Below are positions 42,151-51,989 of a DNA stretch of 64,000 nt, piece by piece. Source of the DNA: Argyresthia goedartella. Lineage: Eukaryota; Arthropoda; Insecta; Lepidoptera; Argyresthiidae. Location of the stretch: assembly GCA_949825045.1 (NCBI GenBank), contig OX463808.1:32363674-32427673 (forward strand), in the 5' to 3' direction. How positions within the stretch are numbered: the stretch's first letter is position 1; each line of letters opens with the position of its first letter. The notes below the pieces were generated by a model. It had not been told where the DNA came from. It saw only the letters and a program-made list of their open reading frames with translations, and searched no databases. Position numbers and translations under genes: made by a program.

Positions 42151-42680
42151 ATTTCCTCTATTGTCGTTGTATCTCATTTAAATGACTTGGAAAAACTTCC
42201 AAGGTTTTGTTTGAAACATCAGTATAATGATCAATAGAGGCATTATGTGTAGCCAAATTTTTGGCTGTTATATTAAAATAATAGGATAGCGAATTGGCTA
42301 GTTGTCTTTGGTAATAACTAGGAAGGTAGGCCCATATTTTTTCCAAGTTCATCGCTGTACATAATTGTTTTTATACCTGGATATGAAGTGCTAACATCCA
42401 GAAGGGAAGTAGCTGACGGAGCACAGTCCAGCACACAACAGCAGCTCTCAATTATTTTAGTTTCTAGGCTAAACTGGCTACTGAGAACTGCATCCATAGC
42501 TAGATTCAGTTCCCTGGTTTCCGCTCTGGTTTTGTCATAGAGGCCAATGTAGTGCCCCAGGAAGCGCTCCGCCCGGTCAAGTTTGCATCTTAGCTCATGC
42601 ATTGTGTCCTCATAGTTAATCTGGTTATAATTAAGCTGAGTGGTACACAGCTCCAGTTTATCTAAAACCCTTCTTTTATT
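41630..42680. repeat. inverted repeat, two ~255-bp arms with ~540-bp spacer
   Basis: Arm 41,630-41,880 and the complement of 42,423-42,680 agree at well over 90% by eye, starting with ATAAAAGAAGGGTTTTAG and ending TGTTGTGTGC(C/T)GGA. The two LINE-C fragments in opposite orientation create it; the spacer carries different parts of the LINE. Confidence 0.85.
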
Positions 42681-43375
42681 ATGAAGCTTTGTTACAACTT
42701 TTTTGATTTTTTAGCATATTTTTGGTGTTTTTTATAAACTTATTAATTTTGACATATTTTCTCAACTTATTTTTACTTAGTTTCAATTTGTGTGTGCTGT
42801 TCCTGCTGCTGGCTGCCACATTACACACTGAGTCATCCTTAGTAAGGTCAATAGTCAAAGTGGGCAAGCTACAGCCCGCAACAGAAACATGGCCCAAGGA
42901 GGTATTAACGGCTACCAACTCGTCAAATAAGCTCTGTGTAGTCACTGTGGCAGAGCTAATAGCCGCTTCTTCCAGCTGTGTGATATGTTGGTGGGCATCA
43001 CACAGTTGCTTCTCCAGGACTGAGGTTCTGCGCAGGACGGACTCAAACTCAGTGCCACAGTGCTCATCAAACCCATCTATTATTAGTTGCAGCCTATCAC
43101 GTTCCTCACTAATAGACGACACAAATGACGCCTGCCATGGTTCTGATACTGCCGCAAATCAAATTATTCAACATATAGAGTCGACGATTAGTGAACTAGA
43201 TTATCCTTTCCTTGAAGAGACTGTCGAGCTGTATAATAAAGATACAATAGTTGTAACTTCGCTAGAAGTGATAACCACTCTACCAAGATGTAGTGTTATG
43301 CTACTTACGTGCTATTTTCTTGAATGTCTTAAAAATTCCAAGGCTGCAGCTGCTTTCGAGAAACTTAAGCTTTGG
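42158..43375 (-). pseudogene. LINE-C fragment, minus orientation (ORF1)
   Basis: Reads from 43,122 down: 'DGFDEHCGTEFESVLRRTS', 'HITQLEEAAISS' (first coiled coil, 42,679-43,122), 'HELRCKLDRAERFLGHYIG' (second, 42,318-42,602), 'KTIMYSDELGKN' (start of the esterase-like part), and the ORF1 end 'ITAKNLATHNASIDHYTD' at 42,158-42,352. The esterase-like middle is deleted. 43,130-43,375 is probably 5' UTR. Confidence 0.75.
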
Positions 43376-43468
43376 TAACTGCTCCTGTCCTTGCTTGCCC
43401 TATTACGCTGGATGCTTGTGGAGCTGTACCGTCTGATATTTGTCATCACCTTTATTTTCATAGGACCC

Positions 43469-44534
43469 TGTAACGTTTTAAACCATAAGAACACATTAAC
43501 AAATCATTTTCGCTCTGCATTTTCATGCTATCAGCACTTCTAAATCGATAGCGAAGGGGCTTACCTTTGGTGACCTTGTATTTGGCTTTCTCCGAAACTC
43601 TGCAATCTCGGGCTTCGTGCGCGCTGGTGCGCTACCCTTTTTCCTTTCGCTGTTATGTAATTTTGGCTATGTGAACTTGTTAAATTTTATATTACGAGCC
43701 TGAAAACAAACTTTGACGTTTGTTGACGTCTTTGTTTATCTGGTTGTCATGGCAATGTCCATTCAAACTCGTTAGCGGTCTGATAGGTTTATTTCAATAC
43801 TTTTACGAAAATACTTTTTCTCTCATGGCCACTCACAAAAATTACGTTTAATTTAAATAATTTTTAGAACTTTCCAAAAAGGGTATAAAAGCGGAACATT
43901 TCTGAAATTCGAGAGTCTCACGTCAGCTTCTGAACTGGAAGTACCACTTAAAGGCCTTATCCCGGGGTCGCACTACCACGGGATCCTGCGAGCCTTCAAA
44001 CTCTCTCAATCCTTCAAACAATCCTTTCTACGACGGGATCCAGCGAGCCGTAGCTACAAGTACGCCGCTACCGTTCCTACAACGACGATTTCTACAACGG
44101 GATCCTGCGAGCCGTAACTACAAGTACGCCGCTACCGTTCCTACAACGACGATTTCTACAACGGGATCCAGCGAGCCGTAGCTACAAGTACGCCGCTACC
44201 GTTCCTACAACGACGATTTCTACAACGGGATCCAGCGAGCCGTAGCTACAAGTACGCCGCTACCGTTCCTACAACGACGATTTCAACAACATCTACAACA
44301 ACAAATACACCTGCATCCTGGTCATCGCCCCACCGGTCTACTTCTCTCCGTGTTCTCCGCTTCCTTCTTTCTATCCAGACATCTGTATTTTATAAAACCT
44401 GTCTCATCTCATTCATCCTCATCTTCCTTTCATTTTTTTAAATTACTTCACTGTAAATAACCAATAAACTGTCACTCTAAATTTTATCCTGGTTGTTGTT
44501 TTCTGTTAGGTTCTGGTTAGGTTCGTATCCTCAC
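43469..44534 (+). repeat. LTR-like block with promoter, tandem repeats and polyA signal
   Basis: TGTAACGTTTTAAACC at the left and ...ATCCTCACA at the right give a TG...CA unit of about 1.07 kb. Inside: TATAAAAG at 43,884-43,891, a TCAG initiator-like site at 43,923, four 64-bp repeats, and AATAAA at 44,463, in the order U3-R-U5 would demand. No retroviral genes adjoin, so a solo LTR is likely; no target duplication was found. Confidence 0.45.
44033..44288 (+). repeat. four 64-bp tandem repeats
   Basis: Period 64; units start at 44,033, 44,097, 44,161 and 44,225 with ACGGGATCCAGCGAGCCGTA. One unit differs by two bases (CTGCGAGCCGTAAC). They lie downstream of the TATA box at 43,884, so would be transcribed leader sequence. 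Confidence 0.93.
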
Positions 44535-45115
44535 ATGACAAAGAATATAGAAAAACGTGGAGAGGAGCAGTACATGAACCTTTGTAAAGAAAGACTAAAT
44601 ACGGGAAAAAGTTTGCAAGAGTCGATTAAACAAAATAAATATCCACTTTTAAAACACAAGTAGATCTACAAAAAATCCGAGAGCAAAACAAAATCCAAAT
44701 TACAGGATTAAAAAATTATTACAGCTTGTTTATCATGTTATATATAGCTACGTGCGAGCATAGAACAGGAAATCTGGAATCTTTTTTTGCCCACGTAAAC
44801 CAACCAAGTCCTCCAACGCTTTCAGCTATGTGAAAATTGCGTACAGCTACCAAAGCAGACCTATTAAAATCATTAACAAATCTGCCAGATTCAACGACTG
44901 CACCGATTGCACCACCCGTATCCATAAAATTTTTAGATGGTCCTGCTATAGTTCATTTTTTGAGCCCTAGCAAAACATTTTTGGAGTATGCCGACGCAAT
45001 TTTTATTGGTTTTCTGCACAAATTATTAGAAAATGTGTCACGTTTGGACTTAATTTGGGGTAGATTGAAAATTAATGAATATGTATGTCAGCGTTTTTTT
45101 TCATTCTACCCCTAG
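44535..45115 (+). pseudogene. fragment of a TE-associated animal protein family, function unknown
   Basis: AUG at 44,535, then broken frames. The best part (44,837-45,090) reads 'LRTATKADLLKSLTNLPDS', 'VSIKFLDGPAIVHFLSP', 'KTFLEYADAIFIGFLHKLL' and 'VSRLDLIWGRLKI'. I recall many multi-copy animal proteins with this pattern (GTKSDLL...DGPAIV...K(T/S)F.EYA...RLDLVWD), usually unannotated. Activity unknown. Frameshifts between 44,640 and 44,840. Confidence 0.55.
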
Positions 45116-45330
45116 GGGGTAAAATAGGGCTGAAAATTTGTATGAAAGTCCGTCAGTTTTAAAGTTAGCATCTTTAAATTTTCCACCCCCAAAAGGGTGA
45201 AAAGGGGGATGAAGTTGTGTATACAAAAACTCAAAGCAAAAAAAAAATAAGCACATATATACCTTGCTTAGTGTAGGCATCCACTAAGGAAGGATTTTTG
45301 GAAATTCCACCTATGGTAATATGGGTGTAG
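45080..45330. repeat. short interspersed repeat with CCCCTAGGGG-type palindromes
   Basis: Two similar units: 'CTACCCCTAGGGGGTAAAA' followed by AAATTTGTATGAAAG, and 'CCACCCCCAAAAGGGTGAA' followed by GAAGTTGTGTATAC. I recall this CCCC..GGGG(T)GAAA...TTTGTATG pattern from insect genomes. No coding. Confidence 0.5.
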
Positions 45331-45639
45331 AAAGTTTGTATGGTATTTAGCCTATTGGCTACAAATAAAGCAGGACATGTTACAGCGCACTTAGAAAATG
45401 ATATTCTAATGTCTATAAAAGTTTTGTAAATTTTGTTTTGCTTTAAAATTATTCAGCTTTGCTTTCGTTCTGTTGTTCAGTTTAAGAATGTTTTTGTGTA
45501 TCCCTCGGGCTAGGGAATTTATAATTGATTGTGCTTTAATGTGTACTTATTAACGTATTTTCAAATATAATTTTCAAAGCAAATCATCCAAAAAGGATAT
45601 GATACGCGCGTGCCGCTCCCCGGAGAGTAAATAAGGAGC

Positions 45640-46770
45640 GCGAGAAGGTAGGCCAGCTCATTCTGTAGAATACACCGTCGCAGTACTCCTGGACATGGAG
45701 AAGGCGTTCGACAGAGTGTGGCACGAGGGTTTGCTGTGTACAGCAAACCCTCGTAGGTTTGCTTGCTGTGACAGCATGTAAGCTGTCGACGTCCCCAGCT
45801 CCACGGCGAATCACCCGCGTCGTGGCCTCATTTCTACGGAGTCGCCGCTACAGAGTGGTGGTGGAAGACGCCGTGTCTGAAGCCCGCCCACAAGGATCTT
45901 GTCTTTCACCCGCCTGCTACTCCCGATACACGGATGACATCCTAGTTGGCCCCGGGGTCCAGCTGGCCCTCTTCGCTAACGACGCAGTATACTAATCGTA
46001 GTCTTACAAAGCGCCCCACGCTGCCGTCAAGATGCAACGCAAGCTGGACACCCTTCCTGAATAGCTGTCCAAATGGAGGCTCTCCGTCAACGTCGGGAAG
46101 ACGCAGGCGATGATCACCGGCTAGAGCATCCTGCCACCACCACTCCAACTCCAGAGGAAGGACATTGGGTGGCTGCACCAAGTCAAATATCTGAGGGTCA
46201 CCATAGACCGTCGGCTCACGATGAAGATCTACGTCGACAACGTCGTAAGCCAGGTCCGGGCTGCACGAGCGAAACTTCGTCCACTCCTGGACTCCAGCCT
46301 CCCTCTGCGGTCGAAGCTCGGGATCTGTAAGACGTACATCAGGTCCCGCCTTACGCTTAATCCAATAAGAAGAGACTCGGGGCCCAAGAAAACCTCTCCT
46401 CGCTACTTGAGGAATACAACAATCGCGAGGGACCTAGGATTGGAGATATTGAACAAGTTCGTCCAGAGGCGACGAACATGTTCGCACGGGCGGACGGCTC
46501 TTGACACCCGCTCGTGCGAAACCTGGCGCCGTACCACGCGCGACTGCCTGACCGTCGCCGCTTACCCCAAGACCTGGTTGCCAAGCTGGCAGCACCCCCG
46601 GATTGAGGCCACACCTCCCACCTAAAGAAGAGCTCAGCCACCCAATGACCTGGTCGTAGTCACGGCCAGCGGAAGACTCCGCGGAAGGGGGGCATTGCCC
46701 CGGTTCCGCAACCCCGCACCCTGGAAGGGGTGTGAGAAGATATCCAACTTGAACTTGGCAGCTCATTCTA
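45640..46770 (+). pseudogene. Jockey-like LINE RT fragment
   Basis: Degenerate RT: 'VAVLLDMEKAFDRVWHEGL' (palm A Asp), 'RITRVVASFLRSRRYRVVVE', 'ARPQGSCLSPACYSRYTDDI' (the GVPQGS motif and start of palm), 'LALFANDAVY' (AND in place of ADD), and 'WRLSVNVGKTQAMITG', 'KIYVDNVVSQVRAARAKLRP' downstream. More GC-rich than its surroundings. 5'-truncated and full of frameshifts; no endonuclease. Confidence 0.8.
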
Positions 46771-47041
46771 GATGCAACATTTTTCTCGATAGCACGTCTG
46801 GCTCTAGTACTGCGATTGATTACGAAACAATTTAACTGTATTTATTTATGCAATGTTATCTCATAAAAACTGTGCTTTTCGGCGCTAAGATTTTGTTTCC
46901 AAATTTACTAAGTTGATACCTATTCTTCTCTTTTCCAAATTGATATTTTAATTTCTTCGTTATAAAGTGTGCATTTCATTGCAAATCTTTTCTGTACTCC
47001 GGCTTGGTTTAAAATATAATTTAAATTGCTTTATAAATCAC

Positions 47042-48005
47042 TATGACTGTTAAATCATTGAACTTTGATGGAACTATGGTGCCTCACACCGTAGTTGCCA
47101 TAGTTGGAGACTGAGCCTGTCTGTTTCGGTTTATTTCCTATCTATTGAACGTCACACAGGTGATGGCCAGGAAGGTTCGTGAGCAAATCGTTGACCATGT
47201 GGTGGCTAACTGGGAAGAGTTTGCCATTAAGTCTCAGGATAGTAACGGGGATAATTAATTCAGTGCTACTGAATACTGTAATGAAATGTCACGCCCTTTT
47301 ACTTATAGTAGTTTATGTGAGCTCGAAGAGGCTTGCGGCGAACTCTGCAGGTACTGCAGGTAACCCCGTGGGACAAATGCGCTTTTCAGATGATCAATCA
47401 GGTGGCCATTTTGATGCATACGAATTGACCGCGGCAATGTCTGAGCCCGACTCTCCTTGTTCGCTTCTTCCTGTAGTCGCCAAGAAGATTAATAACATAA
47501 GAAGTGCAGTGCCTACTATCCCACCGTCCCTATCAGAACCAGATCGAGACTCATTATATCTTACCATTCGACGTGAAAAACGGCGTACCAGGTGCACCGA
47601 CGCTACTCGAAAGCAACAACTCAAAAACGCTTCTTAAAAGAATGTGCAAAAAAAAACAGCTATACACCGTACTGCTGTAGCCAGATACCAGCAAACTCGC
47701 CCTGATTTGAATAAAGAAGCTGTAATTAGATACCGTCAGACTCACCCTGATATAAATAAAGCAGCTCATGTACCAGTGAGCTCACCCTGAGGTGCATAGG
47801 GGTCACAAACTCGATATGAGCAAAATAATTCTTGAGTAGAAAGGAAAGGATTTCCCTGTAAAACCAAGTCTCACTCCGGCTTAGCATATGATAACGATAC
47901 AGAGTATGAAATCGACAGCACCATAGCCTTAGGTTCAATGAGTAACAAGTGCCGGTTTATGAATGATTTTCGTAATTATAATACCTGCTTTCAAATGACG
48001 TCGTT
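47042..48005 (+). pseudogene. Helitron fragment: OTU protease and N-terminal part of Rep/Hel
   Basis: From the AUG at 47,042: 'MTVKSLNFDGTMVPHTVV', then an OTU-like active site with a stop in place of one residue (VGD-stop-ACLFR), 'VDHVVANWEEFAIKSQD' and, in other frames, 'MSRPFTYSSLCELEEA' and 'SGGHFDAYEL' (catalytic His). It continues with Arg-rich sequence and repeats 'YQQTRPDLNKEA', 'YRQTHPDINKAA', then 'STIALGSMSNKCRF' near 47,920, the conserved block before the Helitron Rep domain. Rep and helicase are missing; LINE-D follows at 48,011. Confidence 0.7.
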
Positions 48006-48010
48006 CGGAG

Positions 48011-49222
48011 CTAAACAGTCTCCGTGACCACATGCCCTAGGTACTTAAATTCCGAAACTCTGGACACGGGTATTCCACACAGCCGGACTGGTGGTACAAA
48101 CGATGGTGATTTGGTGCCCGCCTTGAAAATTAGCATTTCACTTTTTTTTGCATTGTACCTAAGGCCATGCGACCCGGCGTACGATTCACAGATCCCTATT
48201 AACCGCCTGAGGGCTCTAATTGAGGGGCTAAGTACCACCATGTCGTCAGCATAGCTTATGTTGTTGACCATGATGCCATGGACTGAACATCCGACCTTGG
48301 TGTCGCACAGCCCCTCGATCAGTTTGTTCATGTACAGATTGAACAGCTTGGGAGACGTCAGGCCCCCCTGCCTCACTCCACAGCTCAGCCCGTATTCATC
48401 ACTTAAAGAACCGGCCCATCTGACCGCGTTACTTTGATTTCCATACCAGTACTTAAACATACATATGAGCTCATCAGGTAGGTCAGTCTCCTTCGCCAGC
48501 TTATCCCACAGAATGGTATAGTTGATGAGGTCAAAACCCTTAGATAAGTCCAAAAAGCAGGCATATACAGGCGTTTTTCTATCCGTGTAGTAACGGACAG
48601 TTTGCTTGAGGCACATGATGGCACTTTCAGTGGACAGCCCAGTTCTGAAACCAAACTGGGCATCGTGCAAGTTAAGATATTTATCAAGTTGCTTATCAAG
48701 CAAACTGTCCAATACCTTCGCGATGATCGTGGCTAGTGATATAGGTCTATAATTACCTTTATCACTAGCATCACCTGTTTTATTTTTGATAACAGGTACA
48801 ACAATAGTTTTTATGAGCATTTCAGGCAGGTAGGAGTGTCCAATACTGGCGTTAATAAACATCTTCAGAACTCTGGGCAGATGTGCACCAGCATACCTCA
48901 AGTGCTCGACGCTCAGACCATCATGTCCCGGCGACTTTCCTCGCTTCATAGAACGGATGGCCCTCTCTACTTCTATAATGGTAAAACGAGTGCATTCACT
49001 CTCTACCGACCGTCGGGGGTGTGTGCCGGACACTACCGAGGCTGCGGCTGACGCGGATTCAGGCACCACAGCAAAATATTCTCTGAAAATATTTGCTATG
49101 TCCCCGTTATTGGTCAAACCGTCCACAACCACAGGCAGGCTCGACCTAGGACTGAGCTTGTTTGTTTGCTTCCAAAATTTTTTTAAATCCTTAGCCTCAT
49201 GACTTTTAGCAATTATGTCCAT
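48011..49222 (-). CDS. LINE-D reverse transcriptase (3' truncated)
   Basis: 403 codons without a stop. 'DKGNYRPISLATIIAKVLDS', 'QFGFRTGLSTESAIMCLKQ', 'YACFLDLSKGFDLINY' (Asp), 'GVRQGGLTSPKLFNLYMNKL', 'ISYADDMVVLSPS' (YADD), 'KSEMLIFKAG' and 'FKYLGHVVTE', where it ends. Upstream, the frame is broken between 49,222 and 49,424. The C-terminal continuation of this family is seen as a separate fragment at 38.4 kb. Confidence 0.92.
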   Translation of the reverse strand: MDIIAKSHEAKDLKKFWKQTNKLSPRSSLPVVVDGLTNNGDIANIFREYFAVVPESASAAASVVSGTHPRRSVESECTRFTIIEVERAIRSMKRGKSPGHDGLSVEHLRYAGAHLPRVLKMFINASIGHSYLPEMLIKTIVVPVIKNKTGDASDKGNYRPISLATIIAKVLDSLLDKQLDKYLNLHDAQFGFRTGLSTESAIMCLKQTVRYYTDRKTPVYACFLDLSKGFDLINYTILWDKLAKETDLPDELICMFKYWYGNQSNAVRWAGSLSDEYGLSCGVRQGGLTSPKLFNLYMNKLIEGLCDTKVGCSVHGIMVNNISYADDMVVLSPSIRALRRLIGICESYAGSHGLRYNAKKSEMLIFKAGTKSPSFVPPVRLCGIPVSRVSEFKYLGHVVTETV

Positions 49223-49423
49223 TTTGATGCGTTCATTGTTATCTTGACACCATTTTAACTTGTTTTTAAATCATTTCTTTGATTGTTTCATTTTATCATA
49301 GATTAATAGTTTGAAATTTAAGTCGAGCCTCCCCATGGGCCTCCGCCACATACTTATTCCAACCTATAACATACCTTCTCTTATCACAACTTTTGCCTTG
49401 ATAACTACAGGTAGCAGCCTCAC

Positions 49424-50335
49424 TCAATATGTTGACAAATTACACAAATTTTCTATAACATTATACAAATTGTCTATAACTACCTTGTGTTCCACATTGG
49501 TACATATTTTCTCACTACAGTGTCTGAGCTCGAAAGGAAAGTCAATGTCACGTAACCGGCTATGACATGACTCCCTGTACATATTTATTTGTGCCTCATC
49601 TCTAGTACCCCATATAACTTTAGATGGAAACTGATTATATATGTTTATTTTGGGCACAAGTATTTTGAAGTCACAATCAATCAGCAGGGGAAGGTGATCA
49701 GAGCATGTCACATCATAATTCACCTCAAATCTTGTGACGGATTGATATGCTACACAACTAGTTATACAAAGATCAAGCCAACGACAACAGCAATGAGCGT
49801 CATTTATGTACGTATATGTGCCTGAGTCAATACCTAGTGATTCAATGTCCGCACAAATCCACTTTTGTTCCGCACAGAATTGGAGTAGTTCATTACAAAA
49901 TAACTCACCTGGGTGAGCGTTAAAGTCCCCGAGTACGTACACATTATCCACGGTGCTGTCCTCGACGATAGCACTCACCTCTGCTAGGCATTCAGTGAAG
50001 ACTGGTCAGTTCTCTTTCGAGTCCGTAGGCATGTAGACGGAGAAAAATATAGCAGACCGACTAGCCACTTCACACTTTATAGCCACCAATCTCACACTTT
50101 TACAATTGATAATAGTGACTTTATCAAACGCACTTTTACGCCACAAAATAGCTACGCCGCCGTAAGGCCTTCCTCGCACTACTCCCGCCGAAGTATCCAC
50201 GGCCGACACTCCAGTCGCAGCGAAGTCAGGATGGATGCCACTCAGGTAAGGTATGTCGGGGGGCAGCAAGTAAGTCTCCTGCAGCGCAATTACGTCCATC
50301 GCTAAAGCATAGCTCTCTGACATGGCCCGAGACTC
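49424..50335 (-). pseudogene. LINE-D AP endonuclease
   Basis: 'MDVIALQETYLLPPDIP' (Glu), 'GRPYGGVAILWRKSAFD', 'FFSVYMPTDSK', then an in-frame TGA at 50,006-50,008, then 'VYVLGDFNAHPGELF' (Asp, Asn), 'RWLDLCITS' and 'VTCSDHLPLLIDC' (Asp-His). Apart from the single stop the domain is whole. Confidence 0.88.
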
Positions 50336-50383
50336 TCATCACGGACTTAAAATTGAAGCTTGCGAGCTTACAAGTTCTGCGGC

Positions 50384-51691
50384 TCAGTTTCTCTTTGAAG
50401 CCGAAAGTTTGTCAGCCTCTTTACTAGCCGTCCGGCTAAATATAAAATACCTACGGAAAAAGATCCCGTCTGGCCATAGGTTGTCGTTGTAGAACACTGG
50501 AAGTTTGTCCTTGGGTATGTAGATCTTATAAGAGTTGTACTCCTTTTCCTCTTTCATACCTACTCGCACAGGAGACACAACAATCTGAGTTTTCTCCTTT
50601 ATGTACTCAGCGACATCAATTTCTAAGGCTTCCAGAGAGACATTGTAGATGAAAAGGGGTATTTCAGGGGCCGCGGCTTTAAATTTGCATTCAGGGTCAA
50701 CAGAGGCTCTTCCCTTTTTCCCCACAAAACACGATTTTGATTTTCGTTTCTCCACCGTTATCCAGCCATCTTGCTCGGGTTGAGATTCTAGATTATTATT
50801 TCTAACAGCTGATACGGTTAATGTCGGAGAGCGCCGTAGGGCCTCACCGGCGCTTACTCGTTCCACAGTGTTCGAAACCGCGGTACTTTTGTCGGCCTCC
50901 ACGCGTGCACCATTCCCCTCCACCGCCGCCGCCGAGTCGGCCGGTTTCACGGGCACCGCAGCCTTTTCAGTCACCACGCTCGCGAAAGACAGAGACAGCG
51001 GACCGCGCGCCTCAGTCATACGCGAAGGTAATGTTTCCGTTGGCCTACCCTCCGGAGATGATGATGAGGATATTGATGATGCATGATTCTCATGAGTTTC
51101 AGACACGGCAAGGAATCCCATAGGGCCACTATTGTTTTAGTAACTGTCTGCCAAGCAGAATGCGCCTCTTTTCGTATTGACATTAGTAACAACGCACTGT
51201 CGTTTCATCTCGTTGAGTTCAGATTTCAGTTGTTCAAATTGGTGAATAGTAACATACTCTGTCTCCGCCGCCACTGCGTATTTTTGCTGCATGTCACCAA
51301 GCTCCCTTTGTATCAAGACAATGTCTTTTAGAAGTCTAGTGACGTCTACATGGTCAAAAGTGACCGGGGGTAGTTTTACAAGGTCCCTTGCCACGAAGAT
51401 CGGCATTTCTTCCGGATCCGTTTCTCTAAAGAGGCAGATTATGTCGTCCAGGTTGCGTTGAGTCTTCCCATCACGTCTTCGAGTAGTTTTCTGCTTTGAG
51501 ACCGACTCAAACAGAAGGCTTTTGGCATTCTCTATTTCGTCATCGGAAAAAGCCGTTGCACAAATCTGCACTAAACTTTCGTCGACCATAACATCCATTT
51601 TATTTTGCACAAACGCAAGTAACTCGTTTATTACAATGTTGCAAGTCTTGCATTTTAACACGTAAGAGGCCATCGCCCCTGAGGTTAACAA
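50384..51691 (-). pseudogene. LINE-D ORF1, single in-frame stop
   Basis: 436 codons in one frame with one TAA at 51,137-51,139. N-terminus 'ASYVLKCKTCNIVINEL' (Cys pair), 'TRRRDGKTQRNLDDII', 'LPPVTFDHVDVTRLLKDIVL' and a coiled coil to 'NEMKRQC'; then a Ser/Pro/Ala-rich linker and a C-terminal RRM-like part ('IPLFIYNVSLEALEIDVAEY', 'VGMKEEKEYNSYKIYIP'). This is the ORF1 type I know from moth CR1-like LINEs; it binds element RNA. Confidence 0.82.
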
Positions 51692-51989
51692 TTAACAACA
51701 ATAAATCACGGGATATCGACCAACTCCAATGAGCGAGCGTGCGCGACTGGTTAAATAGTGAAATTATTATTATATTATTTATTTATTATTTATATATTTA
51801 TTTATTTAATATAGTTTATAATTTTGCTATAGAATATCCGAAAGCACTGGGAAGAAAGTCTCAAGCAGTACAAGCACAAAGTACAATAATTAAATGATAA
51901 TATGAGCGCAAGCGGGAGCGCTTTTTCATGGCAGTTTCAGGTATTCTGCTTTTGCTGTTCTAAAACCGTTATCGAATTAATTTTTTGAA

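Larger units (their letters stand above)
48011..51720 (-). mobile_element. LINE-D: CR1-like LINE, 5' complete, 3' truncated
   Basis: ORF1, endonuclease and most of RT in order on the minus strand. The 5' UTR reaches about 51,720, where the tail of LINE-E begins. The RT stops before the C-terminal domain at 48,011, where Helitron sequence starts, so the 3' end was removed by a deletion rather than by incomplete insertion. Confidence 0.85.

Noticed and set aside
44033..44288. CRISPR or satellite centromere array
   Set aside because: Only four contiguous 64-bp units inside an LTR-like block; no spacers and no higher-order array.
50821..51331. Plus-strand Pro/Arg-rich frames
   Set aside because: Antisense of LINE-D ORF1.
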